This document shows, in pieces, positions 54,780-64,000 of a stretch of 64,000 bases of DNA. Positions within the stretch are counted from its first letter, which is position 1, and each line of letters starts with the position of its first letter. The stretch is taken from assembly GCF_003614885.1 (NCBI RefSeq), contig NZ_QZMS01000007.1, positions 1,736,001 to 1,800,000 on the forward strand, written 5' to 3'. The stretch comes from Photobacterium salinisoli (GTDB taxonomy: Bacteria; Pseudomonadota; Gammaproteobacteria; Enterobacterales; Vibrionaceae). The notes below the pieces were generated by a model that worked only from the letters and a program-made list of their open reading frames with translations, ran no database searches and was not told the DNA's origin. The position numbers and the translations under genes are program-made.

Positions 54780-55250
54780 TTATGCTTTTTTACGTAAAAC
54801 CGGGGCCAGCTTATCCAGCACACCGTTTACGAACTTATGGCTGTCTTCAGCACCGAAGATTTTCGCCAGCTCAATCGCTTCATTAATCACAACTTTGTAC
54901 GGTACGTCTTCACGTTTCATGATTTCGTACAAGGCCAGACGCAGTAGCGCCAGTTCCATCTGATCCAGATCCTGCAAAGGACGTGACAGATAGGGACGCA
55001 TCTTGCTGTCCAGTTCCGGGTAGTTCAGCACCACGCCTGTGAACAAGTCACGGAAGTACTCAACATCAGTGTGCGGTGCTGCCAGTACAGGCGCATCAGC
55101 CCGGTGAGCTTCTTCTTCAAACTGTTCACCAGACAGAAAATGCAGTTCAATATCGGCGGCATTTTCTTTGGTGATTTGCCAGGAATAAATGGCCTGGACG
55201 GCAAAGTGTCGTGCGTTACGACGTGCGGCTGGTTTCACTCTAACCCCCAT
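54780..55250 (-). CDS. nusB: Transcription antitermination factor NusB
   Basis: NusB forms part of the rRNA antitermination complex with NusE (S10), binding boxA RNA. The protein has 156 residues (E. coli 139), with a few extra residues at each end. Conserved: [19 protein letters not shown] at the start, [17 protein letters not shown], and [46 protein letters not shown]. Its start codon overlaps the ribH stop by one base, so it is coupled to riboflavin synthesis genes, as in E. coli. Confidence 0.96.
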   Translation of the reverse strand: MGVRVKPAARRNARHFAVQAIYSWQITKENAADIELHFLSGEQFEEEAHRADAPVLAAPHTDVEYFRDLFTGVVLNYPELDSKMRPYLSRPLQDLDQMELALLRLALYEIMKREDVPYKVVINEAIELAKIFGAEDSHKFVNGVLDKLAPVLRKKA

Positions 55251-55720
55251 TAGGATTCAATTTGGGACAGGACATTTACCATCTCAAGCGCGCTGAGTGC
55301 AGCCTCTGCCCCTTTATTACCAGCCTTGGTACCGGCACGCTCGATGGCTTGTTCAATTGTGTCTACAGTCAGAACACCAAATGAAACCGGAGTGTTGTAC
55401 TCCAGAGCCACCTGAGCCAGACCTTTATTACATTCACCGGCAACATACTCGAAATGCGGAGTACCGCCGCGGATCACAGAACCCAGTGCCACGATAGCGT
55501 CATAGCGATCGCTTTTAGCAACTTGCTGGGCGACCAGAGGCAGCTCATAAGCACCAGGACAACGAACAACGGTAATGTTGTCGTCGCTTACCTGTCCCTG
55601 ACGTTTCAGTGCGTCCAGCGCACCCGCCAGCAGGCTGTCATTGATGAAACTGTTGAAGCGACTGATAACAATAGCAATTTTTGCGTTGGGTGCCGCAATG
55701 GCGCCTTCGATTACCTTCAT
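55250..55720 (-). CDS. ribH: 6,7-dimethyl-8-ribityllumazine synthase
   Basis: This enzyme condenses 5-amino-6-ribitylaminouracil with dihydroxybutanone phosphate to lumazine, the penultimate riboflavin step. The start at the ATG 55720 (AGGAAGG upstream) gives 156 residues, exactly the E. coli length; the frame is open further upstream but the extension is not family-like. Conserved: [59 protein letters not shown] and [17 protein letters not shown]. Confidence 0.96.
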   Translation of the reverse strand: MKVIEGAIAAPNAKIAIVISRFNSFINDSLLAGALDALKRQGQVSDDNITVVRCPGAYELPLVAQQVAKSDRYDAIVALGSVIRGGTPHFEYVAGECNKGLAQVALEYNTPVSFGVLTVDTIEQAIERAGTKAGNKGAEAALSALEMVNVLSQIES

Positions 55721-55891
55721 GGGCCTTCCTGTGACTATGTCTTTTCTTTCCGGATTGAGAAACCGCGGGAGTCTATCACAATTTATACCTGATACCAATT
55801 GACTTCACTGTCAAGGCACTCCCGGCAGCGTTATGCGATCTCTATTCCGGATTAGGGATTAATAAAAACAGTGCGTTAAGGTCAATAAACC

Positions 55892-56995
55892 TTAATCGCA
55901 AATATATTCCACCACTTCCAGGCCGAAACCGGACAGTGAGTGATAGCGCTGATTACTCGATGACAGCAGACGCATTTTACCCACACCTAAATCTGCCAGG
56001 ATCTGCGAGCCGACACCCACCTGACGTGACGGGTTCTTCGGATTCAGTTTCACGCCAGGCTGACCATCGGCCTGAGCGGCAAGATTCTTCACTTTGGTAA
56101 TAATGCCTTCCTGAGTTTCATGGCGATTGAGAATCACCATCACACCACCTTCCTCAGCGATACGCTGCATGGCCATAGGCAAAGTCCATTGCGACGCACC
56201 TGAGTGCAGAATATCTTTAAAGGTATCTTGCAGGTGGACCCGGACCAGCGTCGAGTTCGACGGACTCACGTCCCCTTTACGCAGGGCATGGTGAATCTGG
56301 TTGTCTATGGTATCGCGATAGGTGATCAGATCAAAATCACCAAATTCCGTCGGCAGGCAGCATTCGGCCACACGCTCAATCGTAGTTTCATTATTGTTAC
56401 GGTATTCGATTAAATCAGCGATCGTACCCAGCTTGAGACCGTGCTCGGCCGCGAACACTTCCAGATCCGGGCGTCGCGCCATGGTGCCATCCGGATTAAG
56501 AATCTCAACAATTACACTGGATGGCTCAAGACCTGCCAGACGGGCAATGTCACAACCGGCTTCAGTGTGGCCGGCGCGGGCAAGCACCCCACCTTCCTGT
56601 GCCATCAGAGGGAAAATATGACCAGGCATGACGATATCGGCAGGCGAAGCATTTTTCGCCACCGCAGCCTGCACGGTACGGGCGCGATCGGCGGCGGAGA
56701 TCCCTGTGGTCACGCCACTGGAAGCTTCAATTGAAACGGTAAAATTGGTGCTGAACTGTTCCGCATTGTCCTGCACCATCAATGGCAGTTTCAGCTGCTG
56801 ACAACGGGCCTGCGTCAGTGTCAGACAGATCAGGCCGCGACCGTGGGTCGCCATAAAGTTGATCGCTTCAGGGGTGACTTTCTCCGCGGCAATGATCAGA
56901 TCGCCTTCATTTTCCCTGTCTTCGTCATCCATCAGGATAACCAGTTTACCCTGACGTATGTCTTCAATGATGTCCTTCGCGCTACTCAACGCCAT
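55892..56995 (-). CDS. ribBA: 3,4-dihydroxy-2-butanone-4-phosphate synthase fused to a degenerate GTP cyclohydrolase II domain
   Basis: The N-terminal domain (about 1-200) is an intact DHBP synthase, which makes the four-carbon precursor of riboflavin from ribulose-5-phosphate: [77 protein letters not shown]. The C-terminal domain (about 205-367) is homologous to GTP cyclohydrolase II but lacks the three zinc-binding cysteines (the usual RCDCG segment reads [13 protein letters not shown]), so it should not have that activity. A separate ribA is expected elsewhere. Total length is 367 residues. The gene lies between ribE and ribH. Confidence 0.93.
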   Translation of the reverse strand: MALSSAKDIIEDIRQGKLVILMDDEDRENEGDLIIAAEKVTPEAINFMATHGRGLICLTLTQARCQQLKLPLMVQDNAEQFSTNFTVSIEASSGVTTGISAADRARTVQAAVAKNASPADIVMPGHIFPLMAQEGGVLARAGHTEAGCDIARLAGLEPSSVIVEILNPDGTMARRPDLEVFAAEHGLKLGTIADLIEYRNNNETTIERVAECCLPTEFGDFDLITYRDTIDNQIHHALRKGDVSPSNSTLVRVHLQDTFKDILHSGASQWTLPMAMQRIAEEGGVMVILNRHETQEGIITKVKNLAAQADGQPGVKLNPKNPSRQVGVGSQILADLGVGKMRLLSSSNQRYHSLSGFGLEVVEYICD

Positions 56996-57054
56996 GTTGT
57001 ATTCCCTCTACCCAAATGATTGTCGTAGTACTTAATCTTGCTCAGGCTGCATCA

Positions 57055-57717
57055 TCAGCCCAGAAACCCGCTCCGGGCCAGCAGCGCCATACTCAGTTCA
57101 GACGATGGCTCAGTCTGTGCCGCTTTATCTCCCAGCATCAGACGTTCCAGATAACGGGCAATTACGTCCACTTCGAGATTCACTTTACGGCCTGGTTTAA
57201 AGTGTTCCATTGTGGTTTCCGATGCCGTGTGAGGCACAATCGTCAGTTTGAATTCCGCCCCACGGACGGCATTCACCGTCAGGCTGATCCCGTCAATGGC
57301 CACCGATCCCTTCTCAGCAATGTAGCGGGCCAGGGTGTCCGGTGCTTTGATCCAAAACTCAATCGCCCGCCCGGTCTGACTGCGGGAAATGATCTCGCCG
57401 ACATTATCAACGTGACCGGAAACCATATGACCACCAAAGCGGGTGGTCGGCAACATGGCTTTTTCCAGATTAACCCGCTGTCCCGGACTGTAATCGGTAA
57501 AGGCCGTGCGGTTCAGGGTTTCCAGCGACAGGTCGGCGACATAGCCTTTGCCGGTCAGTTTCACCACGGTCAGACACACACCATTGGTCGCTATGCTGTC
57601 GCCCAGTTTGACATCCGATAAATCCAGCTTGCCGCTGTCGACCGTCACGGACACATCTTGTCCGGTTGGCGTGATGGCCGTAATCGTACCTACGGCTTCA
57701 ATAATACCTGTAAACAT
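57055..57717 (-). CDS. ribE: Riboflavin synthase, alpha subunit
   Basis: This enzyme dismutates two lumazine molecules to riboflavin, the final step. The protein has 220 residues (E. coli RibC/RibE 213). Two tandem lumazine-binding barrels are visible: MFTGIIEAVGTI with LGDSIATNGVCLTVV (first), and the GGHMVSGHVDNVGEI with KGSVAIDGISLTVN repeat (second). It lies between ribD and ribBA on the minus strand, completing all riboflavin steps in this cluster except GTP cyclohydrolase II. Confidence 0.95.
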   Translation of the reverse strand: MFTGIIEAVGTITAITPTGQDVSVTVDSGKLDLSDVKLGDSIATNGVCLTVVKLTGKGYVADLSLETLNRTAFTDYSPGQRVNLEKAMLPTTRFGGHMVSGHVDNVGEIISRSQTGRAIEFWIKAPDTLARYIAEKGSVAIDGISLTVNAVRGAEFKLTIVPHTASETTMEHFKPGRKVNLEVDVIARYLERLMLGDKAAQTEPSSELSMALLARSGFLG

Positions 57718-57770
57718 TCTAATTTTTCCTTACCCGGCATCTGTCCGATGCCATACACAGACGCATTCTG

Positions 57771-58895
57771 TTACGCAGGGTGAGCAATCGTGCCACGGAT
57801 CCGAATATCAGCACCCACCATACGCACATCGTTCAGCGTCACATCCGGTACCTGAGACATATCGGTGAATTGTGTCAGATCTATCAGGCTGCGGCCATGG
57901 CTGCCCATAAGTTTGGGTGCCTGATAAAGAATGAATTCATCCACCAGCCCCGCATTGAGCAAGGCACCGGCCAGACCGGCCCCCGCCTCCACCCAGAGAT
58001 GATTAATATCTTCCGCCGCCAGGGCTGTCATCAGTGCCGTTAAGTCTAGCTGACCATCTGGCTGAGCAGGCACCCTTAACTGCCGCACCTGTTCCGGCCA
58101 CAGCGCCTCATCAGCCTGTGTTCTGGCCAGCAACACTTTACCCGGCAGTGAGAATAATTTCTGCGACGGTAACAAGCGGTTCTGACTGTCAATGATCACC
58201 CGTACCGGCTGACGTAACTCAGCTTCCGGATACTCAGACTGAATACTTGCCCCTAATTCCTGCCAGCGCACGTTCAAGGACGGGTTATCGGCGAGCACAG
58301 TTGCACTGGTTGACAGAATCGCCCCCGCCTGGGCCCGAAAACGCTGCACATCGGCACGGGCCTGAGGGCCGGTTATCCACTGGCTGGCACCGTTTGCCAG
58401 CGCGGTTTTACCATCCAGACTGGCCGCCAGTTTAAGCTGGACATAAGGTAGGCCGGTTTTCATTCGCTTGATAAAACCGGGATTCAATGACATTGCATCG
58501 GCTTCAAGCAGGCCCGTTTCAACGGCAATACCAGCCTGTTTTAGCATCTCGACACCGCGCCCCGCCACCTTCGGATTGGGGTCAACCATAGCGCAGACAA
58601 CCCGGGAAACCCCCGCCGCTATCAGTGCTTCGGCACAGGGCGGCGTGCGCCCGTAATGGGAACAGGGCTCCAGCGTCACATAGGCCGTTGCCCCTTGGGC
58701 TCGTTCTCCGGCAGCACGCAAGGCAAAGACTTCAGCGTGCGGCTGGCCCGCGCGGTAATGATAACCTTCGCCGATAATGTGGCTGTCTTTGGCGATGACA
58801 CAGCCCACATTCGGATTCGGGGCGGTGGTGAAACGGCCACGCCGGGCTAGGCTAATGGCTCGGCGCATCATGGCGTGATCAGTAGGCGTAAACAT
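57771..58895 (-). CDS. ribD: Bifunctional riboflavin deaminase/reductase RibD
   Basis: RibD deaminates and then reduces the pyrimidine intermediate in riboflavin synthesis. The protein has 374 residues (E. coli 367). The N-terminal deaminase has the zinc motif HAEVFALRAAG and TLEPCSHYGRTPPCAEALI. The C-terminal reductase has QLKLAASLDGKTALANGASQWITG and WVEAGAGLAGALLNAGLVDEFILYQAPKLMG. It starts six bases after the nrdR stop, an arrangement conserved in gammaproteobacteria. Confidence 0.96.
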   Translation of the reverse strand: MFTPTDHAMMRRAISLARRGRFTTAPNPNVGCVIAKDSHIIGEGYHYRAGQPHAEVFALRAAGERAQGATAYVTLEPCSHYGRTPPCAEALIAAGVSRVVCAMVDPNPKVAGRGVEMLKQAGIAVETGLLEADAMSLNPGFIKRMKTGLPYVQLKLAASLDGKTALANGASQWITGPQARADVQRFRAQAGAILSTSATVLADNPSLNVRWQELGASIQSEYPEAELRQPVRVIIDSQNRLLPSQKLFSLPGKVLLARTQADEALWPEQVRQLRVPAQPDGQLDLTALMTALAAEDINHLWVEAGAGLAGALLNAGLVDEFILYQAPKLMGSHGRSLIDLTQFTDMSQVPDVTLNDVRMVGADIRIRGTIAHPA

Positions 58896-58901
58896 CTTGG
58901 T

Positions 58902-59351
58902 TTATTTTTCCAGTTTAGCAATGGCTTCGCCAAACTCGCGGAGATCGTCAAATGAACGGTAGACAGACGCAAAGCGGATGTAAGCCACTTTATCCAGCTC
59001 AATCAGGGCATCCATGACCAGATTACCAATCATGTCTGATTTCACTTCCCGCTCACCCGTGGCACGCAGACGAGATTTGATAGTATTGATGGCACGTTCG
59101 ATATCATCCGCGCTGACCGGTCGCTTTTCCAGCGCGCGTTCTATACCGCCACGCAGTTTCTCTTCGTTGAACGGCTCACGGCTGCCATTTGTTTTGATGA
59201 CATGCGGCATCACTAGCTCAGCGGTTTCGAACGTTGTATAACGCTCACTGCACGCCAGACACTGACGACGTCGGCGAACCTGATGTCCATCAGCGACCAG
59301 ACGGGAATCGATTACTTTGGTGTCATTGGCACCACAAAACGGACAATGCAT
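58902..59351 (-). CDS. nrdR: Transcriptional repressor NrdR
   Basis: An ATP/dATP-sensing repressor of ribonucleotide reductase operons. The protein has 149 residues, identical in length to E. coli NrdR. The N-terminal zinc ribbon is [33 protein letters not shown]. The ATP-cone begins [30 protein letters not shown]. It is the first gene of the nrdR-ribD-ribE-ribBA-ribH-nusB cluster, with the glyA terminator upstream, so a promoter is expected between 59352 and 59430. Confidence 0.97.
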   Translation of the reverse strand: MHCPFCGANDTKVIDSRLVADGHQVRRRRQCLACSERYTTFETAELVMPHVIKTNGSREPFNEEKLRGGIERALEKRPVSADDIERAINTIKSRLRATGEREVKSDMIGNLVMDALIELDKVAYIRFASVYRSFDDLREFGEAIAKLEK

Positions 59352-59430
59352 CTTGCCTCCTCAATTTCGTCGCCTCAGTGTACCCCAAATCAACCGCTAT
59401 GCGAGGACTTAGCCCATTATTTTTATCAAC

Positions 59431-59457
59431 AAAAAACGGCATCCTGGGATGCCGTTT
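59431..59457 (-). terminator. Terminator of glyA
   Basis: AAACGGCATC (59434-59443) pairs with GATGCCGTTT (59448-59457) across CTGG. The A-run on its left becomes the U-run on the minus strand. It lies 64 bases after the glyA stop. Confidence 0.9.
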
Positions 59458-59521
59458 GACAAGCTTGACCAAAGACCGGAACCGCCTTTAATCGTGTTTC
59501 GTTATACCAAATGTGCCTGGC

Positions 59522-60772
59522 TTACGCGTAAACCGGCAGACGCTGGCAGATTTCCAGTACTTTGGCTTTGGTCGCTTCGATAACGGCTGGGTTATCGATA
59601 TTGTCCAGCACATCGCAAATCCAGTTAGCCAGTTCTTTGGCATCTTCAGTGCTGAAACCACGGCGGGTAATCGCTGGTGTACCGATACGGATACCTGAAG
59701 TCACAAACGGGCTGCGCGGATCGTTCGGAACACTGTTCTTGTTGACCGTGATGTTGGCCGCACCCAGTGCTGCATCGGCGTCTTTACCTGTGATGTTCTT
59801 GTCAATCAGATCAACCAGGAACAGGTGGTTTTCGGTGCCGCCGGAAACGATTTTGTAACCGCGCTCCAGGAACTGACTGACCATAGCTTTCGCGTTATCC
59901 ACTACACGTTGCTGATACGCCTGGAACTCTGGCTCCATCGCTTCTTTGAAAGCCACCGCTTTGGCCGCAATCACGTGCATCAGAGGACCACCCTGACCAC
60001 CAGGGAATACCGCGGAGTTCAGTTTCTTGTACAGATCTTCACCCGCATTAGACAGGATCAAACCGCCGCGAGGACCGGCCAGCGTTTTGTGCGTTGTGGT
60101 GGTCACCACGTGCGCATGCGGTACAGGGTTAGGGTAAACACCTGCGGCCACCAGGCCAGCTACGTGCGCCATATCAACGAAGAAGTAAGCACCGGCTTTG
60201 TCTGCGATTTCACGCATGCGCTTCCAGTCAACGATTTGCGAATAGGCAGAGAAACCGCCGATGATCATTTTCGGCTTGTGTTCCAGAGCCAGCGCTTCGA
60301 CTTCTGCATAGTCAATCTGGCCGGCTTCATCAATACCGTAAGGAATAATGTTGTACAGCTTACCAGAGAAGTTAACCGGTGAACCGTGAGTCAGGTGGCC
60401 GCCGTGTGCCAGGCTCATACCCAGAACGGTATCGCCAGCATTAAGCAGTGCCATATAAACAGCGCTGTTGGCCTGGGAGCCTGAATGCGGCTGAACGTTG
60501 GCATACTCGGCACCAAACAGCTGGCAAGCACGGTCAATAGCCAGTTGCTCGGCCTTATCGACGAACTCACAGCCACCGTAATAGCGCTTGCCCGGGTAGC
60601 CTTCTGCATACTTGTTGGTCAGCTGTGAACCCTGTGCTTCCATTACACGCGGACTGGTGTAGTTTTCAGAAGCAATCAGCTCAATGTGCTCTTCCTGACG
60701 GGCAGTCTCTTCCTGGATGGCCGCAAATAGTTCTGCGTCATAATCAGCAATATTCATGTCACGCTTTAGCAT
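59522..60772 (-). CDS. glyA: Serine hydroxymethyltransferase
   Basis: A PLP enzyme interconverting serine and glycine, and the main source of one-carbon units for purine synthesis. The protein has 416 residues (E. coli 417). It starts [22 protein letters not shown], has [38 protein letters not shown], and the PLP-binding Lys in [15 protein letters not shown]. Upstream lie a perfect PurR box (60907-60922) and a 13-bp leader hairpin (60805-60847), so purine-dependent repression is expected. It is a single gene with its own terminator. Confidence 0.98.
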   Translation of the reverse strand: MLKRDMNIADYDAELFAAIQEETARQEEHIELIASENYTSPRVMEAQGSQLTNKYAEGYPGKRYYGGCEFVDKAEQLAIDRACQLFGAEYANVQPHSGSQANSAVYMALLNAGDTVLGMSLAHGGHLTHGSPVNFSGKLYNIIPYGIDEAGQIDYAEVEALALEHKPKMIIGGFSAYSQIVDWKRMREIADKAGAYFFVDMAHVAGLVAAGVYPNPVPHAHVVTTTTHKTLAGPRGGLILSNAGEDLYKKLNSAVFPGGQGGPLMHVIAAKAVAFKEAMEPEFQAYQQRVVDNAKAMVSQFLERGYKIVSGGTENHLFLVDLIDKNITGKDADAALGAANITVNKNSVPNDPRSPFVTSGIRIGTPAITRRGFSTEDAKELANWICDVLDNIDNPAVIEATKAKVLEICQRLPVYA

Positions 60773-60804
60773 CAGTCTCTCCTGACTCAGATAGTTCTCA
60801 AATT

Positions 60805-60847
60805 CGTTGACCTAAGTATCAGACAAGGCCAGACACTTAGGTCAACG
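60805..60847 (-). other. 13-bp leader hairpin upstream of glyA
   Basis: CGTTGACCTAAGT (60805-60817) is perfectly complementary to ACTTAGGTCAACG (60835-60847), with a 17-base loop. It lies 33 bases before the glyA ATG. If transcribed it forms a very stable stem. Alternatively it is a DNA operator with a 30-bp centre-to-centre spacing. I do not recognise the class. Confidence 0.6.
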
Positions 60848-60906
60848 CGGGATAATCGGCATTTTTCCTCATTCAGACAAAAAACACAACCCCAGTAACC
60901 ACGGCA

Positions 60907-60922
60907 ACGCAAACGTTTTCGT
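60907..60922 (-). promoter_or_regulatory. PurR operator of glyA
   Basis: ACGCAAACGTTTTCGT matches the PurR consensus ANGCAANCGNTTNCNT at every defined position. It is 135 bases upstream of the glyA start codon, in line with PurR repression of glyA in E. coli. Confidence 0.88.
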
Positions 60923-61270
60923 CACAACGAAAGATTAGGCCGCATTTTAGCGAATTTGCTCCCTTACAGGTAGCCCTTTTCGGGTTTTTTAACCGGTTTT
61001 TTTGTTCGTTTTTTTCATTTGGCAGATGAATATTTTTCACGTTGTTGCCAGCTTCCATTAAAAACCTGATAGAGAAACCGTGAATGCAACCATGAAGCGA
61101 AAATAATGATTTACAAAACAGTAAAGAGATTATTACAGGTGGTTTTTATTTAAGTTAGATCACACTATTCATTTTTGAATTTCACTCTATATCATATCGC
61201 GCGCATTACCTTTCAGCATCAAGGCCACCCCGACTGGCAGGCTGTAAAGGAACCATTTTGGAGGTACAGA
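60923..61270. other. Divergent intergenic region between glyA and the YitT gene
   Basis: About 350 AT-rich bases that should contain both promoters. The T-rich run at 60978-61018 is striking. The last bases GGAGG (61260-61264) form the ribosome binding site of the YitT-family gene. Confidence 0.5.
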
Positions 61271-61894
61271 TTGAAACACCGCGGTCACTCTCGCAAAGAA
61301 AACCTAATCGCTATTCTTACTGGTACATTCATCGTCGCGCAAGGCGTTTTTTTCTTACAGCAAGCCCACTTACTGACAGGTGGTACAACTGGCCTAGCAC
61401 TTTTGCTTACCCATTTTATTGATTTCAGTTTTGGCCAGCTGTATTTCGTCATGAACATTCCGTTTTACATCATGGCTTGGTTCCGGATGAACCGCCGTTT
61501 CGCCCTCTCGAGTATTTGCTGCGGTGCATTAGTGTCTGTGATTACAGATAACCTGCATCACTTTGTCGAGATCAGTCAGTTCGATCCTGTGTACTGTGCG
61601 GTGATGGGAGGGATGCTGATGGGACTGGGAATGCTGATCCTGTTCAGGCATAACACCAGTCTGGGCGGATTTAACGTGCTGGTGCTGTATCTGCAGGAGA
61701 AATTCGGGGTGTCAGCCGGTAAGCTTCAGATGGGTATCGATATCAGTATTTTGCTCTGTTCCTATGTCCTGATGACACCCACTATACTGATGCTGTCATT
61801 GCTCGGTGCTGTGATGCTCAATCTGGTACTGGCCATGAACCACAAGCCTGGCCGCTACAATGACGGCAAGGCCGTGGCTAAGACAGCGGACTGA
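61271..61894 (+). CDS. YitT family membrane protein
   Basis: A 207-residue polytopic membrane protein of the YitT (DUF161) family, function unknown. Translation probably starts at TTG 61271, because a perfect GGAGG lies six bases upstream; an earlier in-frame TTG (61175) has no ribosome binding site. Hydrophobic segments include ENLIAILTGTFIVAQGVFFLQQAHLLTGGTTGLALLL and FGQLYFVMNIPFYIMAWFRM. The family signature is around MGGMLMGLGMLILFRHNTSLGGFNVLVLYLQEKFG. The C-terminal DUF2179 domain found in many Gram-positive members is absent. It converges with the next gene with no gap. Confidence 0.8.
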   Translation: MKHRGHSRKENLIAILTGTFIVAQGVFFLQQAHLLTGGTTGLALLLTHFIDFSFGQLYFVMNIPFYIMAWFRMNRRFALSSICCGALVSVITDNLHHFVEISQFDPVYCAVMGGMLMGLGMLILFRHNTSLGGFNVLVLYLQEKFGVSAGKLQMGIDISILLCSYVLMTPTILMLSLLGAVMLNLVLAMNHKPGRYNDGKAVAKTAD

Positions 61895-62686
61895 TTACAC
61901 GGCGACTGGTTCATGCAAAAGTCCGGCATGGGCCAGTTTATCGAGCAATATTCCCCTTGCCTGGCGGCGTAAATCCCGATCCAGCACATTGATGTTCACC
62001 GGCACAGTGATTGTCTTTCCTGCTTCAATATCAATCTGAATTCTCAGCTGGTTTTTAACTACTGCGACGGCAGACACCTGGGTATAAGGCACCCGATAAC
62101 AACCCAGCCAGGGGTTAGGTGTAATGAATAAAGCCTGAGGAGTTACCATCAGCGCGGTTTTCTTTTTACCCGCCAGGTTGCGGATAAAAATCACCACACC
62201 CGCCACAACAGCCAATGCCCCGAAGGGAATGCCGACTATCATGGTCAGGGTACCAATACCGCACAGCCCAAAGGCCAGCGGGTCTTCATCGCAAAAACCA
62301 AACTGCGGGTACTCAGGTTTCAGCTCGGGTTTGACTTCCTGCAACATGCGTAGCTCCCAGCGCTTACAATCAGCCAGGTAACAAATATGGAAGTACAGAC
62401 CAAAAGGAAACAGAACAAAGGTTGTCAGCAGACTGAGGCCTTTTCCGATGACAGGACTTCTTGTCAGTAACCAGAGGCTGACACCCTGAACCAGTACAGC
62501 GGCCGCTGCCACCCAGGGCCAGAGTGACAGGATCTCCCGATGATCCTTGATGGCAGTAGCGATAACCCCGGTAGGATAAGCACTCAGGATGTTGCTCAGT
62601 AATGGCGATGCGACCAGTACCGCGACTGCCGTCGTCAGCACTGAGATGGCAAGTCCGCCACAAGTGGACAAAGACACGTGCTTCAT
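61895..62686 (-). CDS. Membrane protein of unknown function
   Basis: A 263-residue protein I do not recognise. ATG 62686 has AAGGAG eight bases upstream; the frame continues upstream without a better start. There are four hydrophobic segments: about 8-32, 55-75, 82-100 and 145-175 (for example LCGIGTLTMIVGIPFGALAVVAGVVIFI). A short Cys/acidic loop (CYLADCKRWELRMLQEVKPELKPEYPQFGFCDEDP) lies between. The C-terminal soluble 85 residues (LMVTPQALFITPNPWLGCYRVPYTQVSAVAVVKNQLRIQ) look like a PH-type bacterial domain, the pattern seen in several membrane-anchored proteins. It is a single gene with no informative neighbours. Confidence 0.6.
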   Translation of the reverse strand: MKHVSLSTCGGLAISVLTTAVAVLVASPLLSNILSAYPTGVIATAIKDHREILSLWPWVAAAAVLVQGVSLWLLTRSPVIGKGLSLLTTFVLFPFGLYFHICYLADCKRWELRMLQEVKPELKPEYPQFGFCDEDPLAFGLCGIGTLTMIVGIPFGALAVVAGVVIFIRNLAGKKKTALMVTPQALFITPNPWLGCYRVPYTQVSAVAVVKNQLRIQIDIEAGKTITVPVNINVLDRDLRRQARGILLDKLAHAGLLHEPVAV

Positions 62687-62858
62687 GATGACTCTCCTTG
62701 AAGACACTGAAACAGAATGACGACCAGACTGTTGTTCAACGTCAGACACGGGCAACGTCAGCAAACAGCAAAGTCAGATTGGCTAAGGCATCAATGCGAC
62801 AGGGAAAACTGGATATTAAATAATCAGATTGAGAATCAGAGATGGCTTCATAAAGCAC

Positions 62859-62881
62859 AGCCCCGGCACATGGCCGAGGCT
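62859..62881 (-). terminator. Hairpin after glnB
   Basis: AGCCCCGGC (62859-62867) pairs with GCCGAGGCT (62873-62881), with one mismatch, followed on the minus strand by the short U-containing stretch GTGCTTTATG. Probable glnB terminator. Confidence 0.6.
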
Positions 62882-62927
62882 GCAAGGAGTAGCATAATAT
62901 TTGCGAAAACAGTTTGTTACAGAGCAA

Positions 62928-63347
<420 letters not shown>

Positions 63348-63420
63348 TCATAGGAAACTCAACGGCTCCTATAAACTTACACCATTTTCTGATTCGCCGG
63401 CGCCTGATGTCAGCACAGAA

Positions 63421-63449
63421 AAAAACCGCTGCAAACAGCAGCGGTTTTT
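63421..63449 (-). terminator. Terminator of purL
   Basis: AAAAACCGCTGC (63421-63432) pairs with GCAGCGGTTTTT (63438-63449) across AAACA. On the minus strand the stem ends in a U-run. Confidence 0.92.
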
Positions 63450-63485
63450 CTATCATCAGCTAGTCAGCCATCTGGCTGCAAAAGA

Positions 63486-64000
63486 TTAGCCCAGATTGAC
63501 ACGCGCATTACGGAACATACGCATCCAAGGGCTGTTTTCATTCCAGTCATCCGGATGCCAGGAGTTCGCCACTGTACGGAACACACGCTCCGGGTGAGGC
63601 ATCATGATAGTCACTCGGCCGTCCTGGGTAGTCAGACCGGTGATGCCGTTAGGAGAACCATTCGGGTTAGCCGGGTAGTTCTGCGTGACATTGCCGTAGT
63701 TATCAAGGAAACGCAGCGCAACGGTTCCTGACTGCTCAATCGCAGACAGATGCTCAGCATTACGCACTTCCACACGACCTTCACCGTGCGACACCGCGAT
63801 TGGCATACGCGAACCGGCCATGCCGTTTAGGAACAGTGAATCACTCTGCTGTACTTCTACCAGGCTGAAACGGGCTTCAAAGCGCTCCGATTCGTTACGC
63901 ACGAAACGTGGCCACAGTTCAGCACCCGGGATCAGATCGCGCAGATTAGACATCATCTGGCAACCGTTACACACGCCCAGTGCGAAGGTGCTGTCACGGT
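63486..64000 (-). CDS. purL: Phosphoribosylformylglycinamidine synthase (3' part, runs off the right edge)
   Basis: The C-terminal glutamine-amidotransferase domain of the large PurL, the fourth step of purine synthesis. Only the last 171 codons are in the window. The catalytic Cys lies in [19 protein letters not shown] at the window edge. The remaining triad region is in [32 protein letters not shown], and the protein ends [12 protein letters not shown] as in E. coli. The gene continues to the right of the window on the minus strand. No PurR box can be judged because the promoter is outside. Confidence 0.96.
   Translation of the reverse strand, partial: RDSTFALGVCNGCQMMSNLRDLIPGAELWPRFVRNESERFEARFSLVEVQQSDSLFLNGMAGSRMPIAVSHGEGRVEVRNAEHLSAIEQSGTVALRFLDNYGNVTQNYPANPNGSPNGITGLTTQDGRVTIMMPHPERVFRTVANSWHPDDWNENSPWMRMFRNARVNLG

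Noticed and set aside
55721-59430. Search for an FMN riboswitch (RFN element) before ribBA, ribE or nrdR-ribD
   Set aside because: None of the conserved RFN blocks (such as AGGGGC...GGGTGAAATTCC) were seen; gaps inside the cluster are at most 171 bases.

Overview
The window looks like a chromosomal segment of a Vibrionaceae-like gammaproteobacterium (Photobacterium, Grimontia or a close relative). I infer this from core gene order (nrdR-ribD-ribE-ribBA-ribH-nusB-thiL-pgpA; glyA, glnB and purL close together; aroC near epmC-yfcL), from three tandem tRNA-Tyr genes, from DUF3360 and porin proteins of Vibrio/Photobacterium type, and from the PurR box at glyA. No rRNA, IS element, phage gene or CRISPR array was seen. 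No database search was run.

Region 1 (1-16,850) is an extracellular-polysaccharide locus. On the minus strand, wza-wzb-wzc (export porin, phosphatase, tyrosine autokinase/co-polymerase) is followed by rfbB-rfbA-rfbD-rfbC (dTDP-L-rhamnose synthesis), and the last gene runs off the left edge. The long wza leader carries a JUMPstart element with a perfect ops core, so the operon should depend on RfaH antitermination. Divergent to it is a yjbEFGH/gfcABCD-type secretion operon, with a terminator between its first and second genes. Then come a small two-helix membrane protein, a Wzz-type chain-length regulator, core genes yfcL and epmC (EF-P hydroxylase), and a UDP-sugar 4,6-dehydratase that lacks the usual membrane domain.

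Region 2 (16,890-31,000) is mostly housekeeping: aroC, rluF, an RND efflux pump with its adaptor, three tRNA-Tyr genes, an orphan receiver-TPR protein with an atypical receiver, a glutathionyl-hydroquinone-reductase-like enzyme, xthA and grxB.

Region 3 (29,000-44,750) holds the arginine ABC transporter artPIQM-type operon, a roughly 1.1-kb AT-rich intergenic stretch with a candidate small ORF, a DUF3360 permease, pflB-pflA (anaerobic pyruvate cleavage), a CbiM-like membrane protein, yfbU, and a PgtC-PgtB-PgtA-like signalling operon (solute-binding protein, histidine kinase, response regulator). The regulator in that operon has an eroded AAA+ domain. A porin gene converges on it.

Region 4 (46,200-53,200) contains rlmA, a ChaN-type lipoprotein with a candidate Fur box, a TrpXYZ-type ABC importer, and a secreted 553-residue protein of unknown function with an EF-hand loop.

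Region 5 (53,200-64,000) is the riboflavin/nus cluster on the minus strand, in which the GTP-cyclohydrolase half of RibBA has lost its zinc cysteines. It is followed by glyA with its PurR operator and a 13-bp leader hairpin, a YitT-family membrane protein, an unknown membrane protein, glnB, and the 3' end of purL at the right edge.
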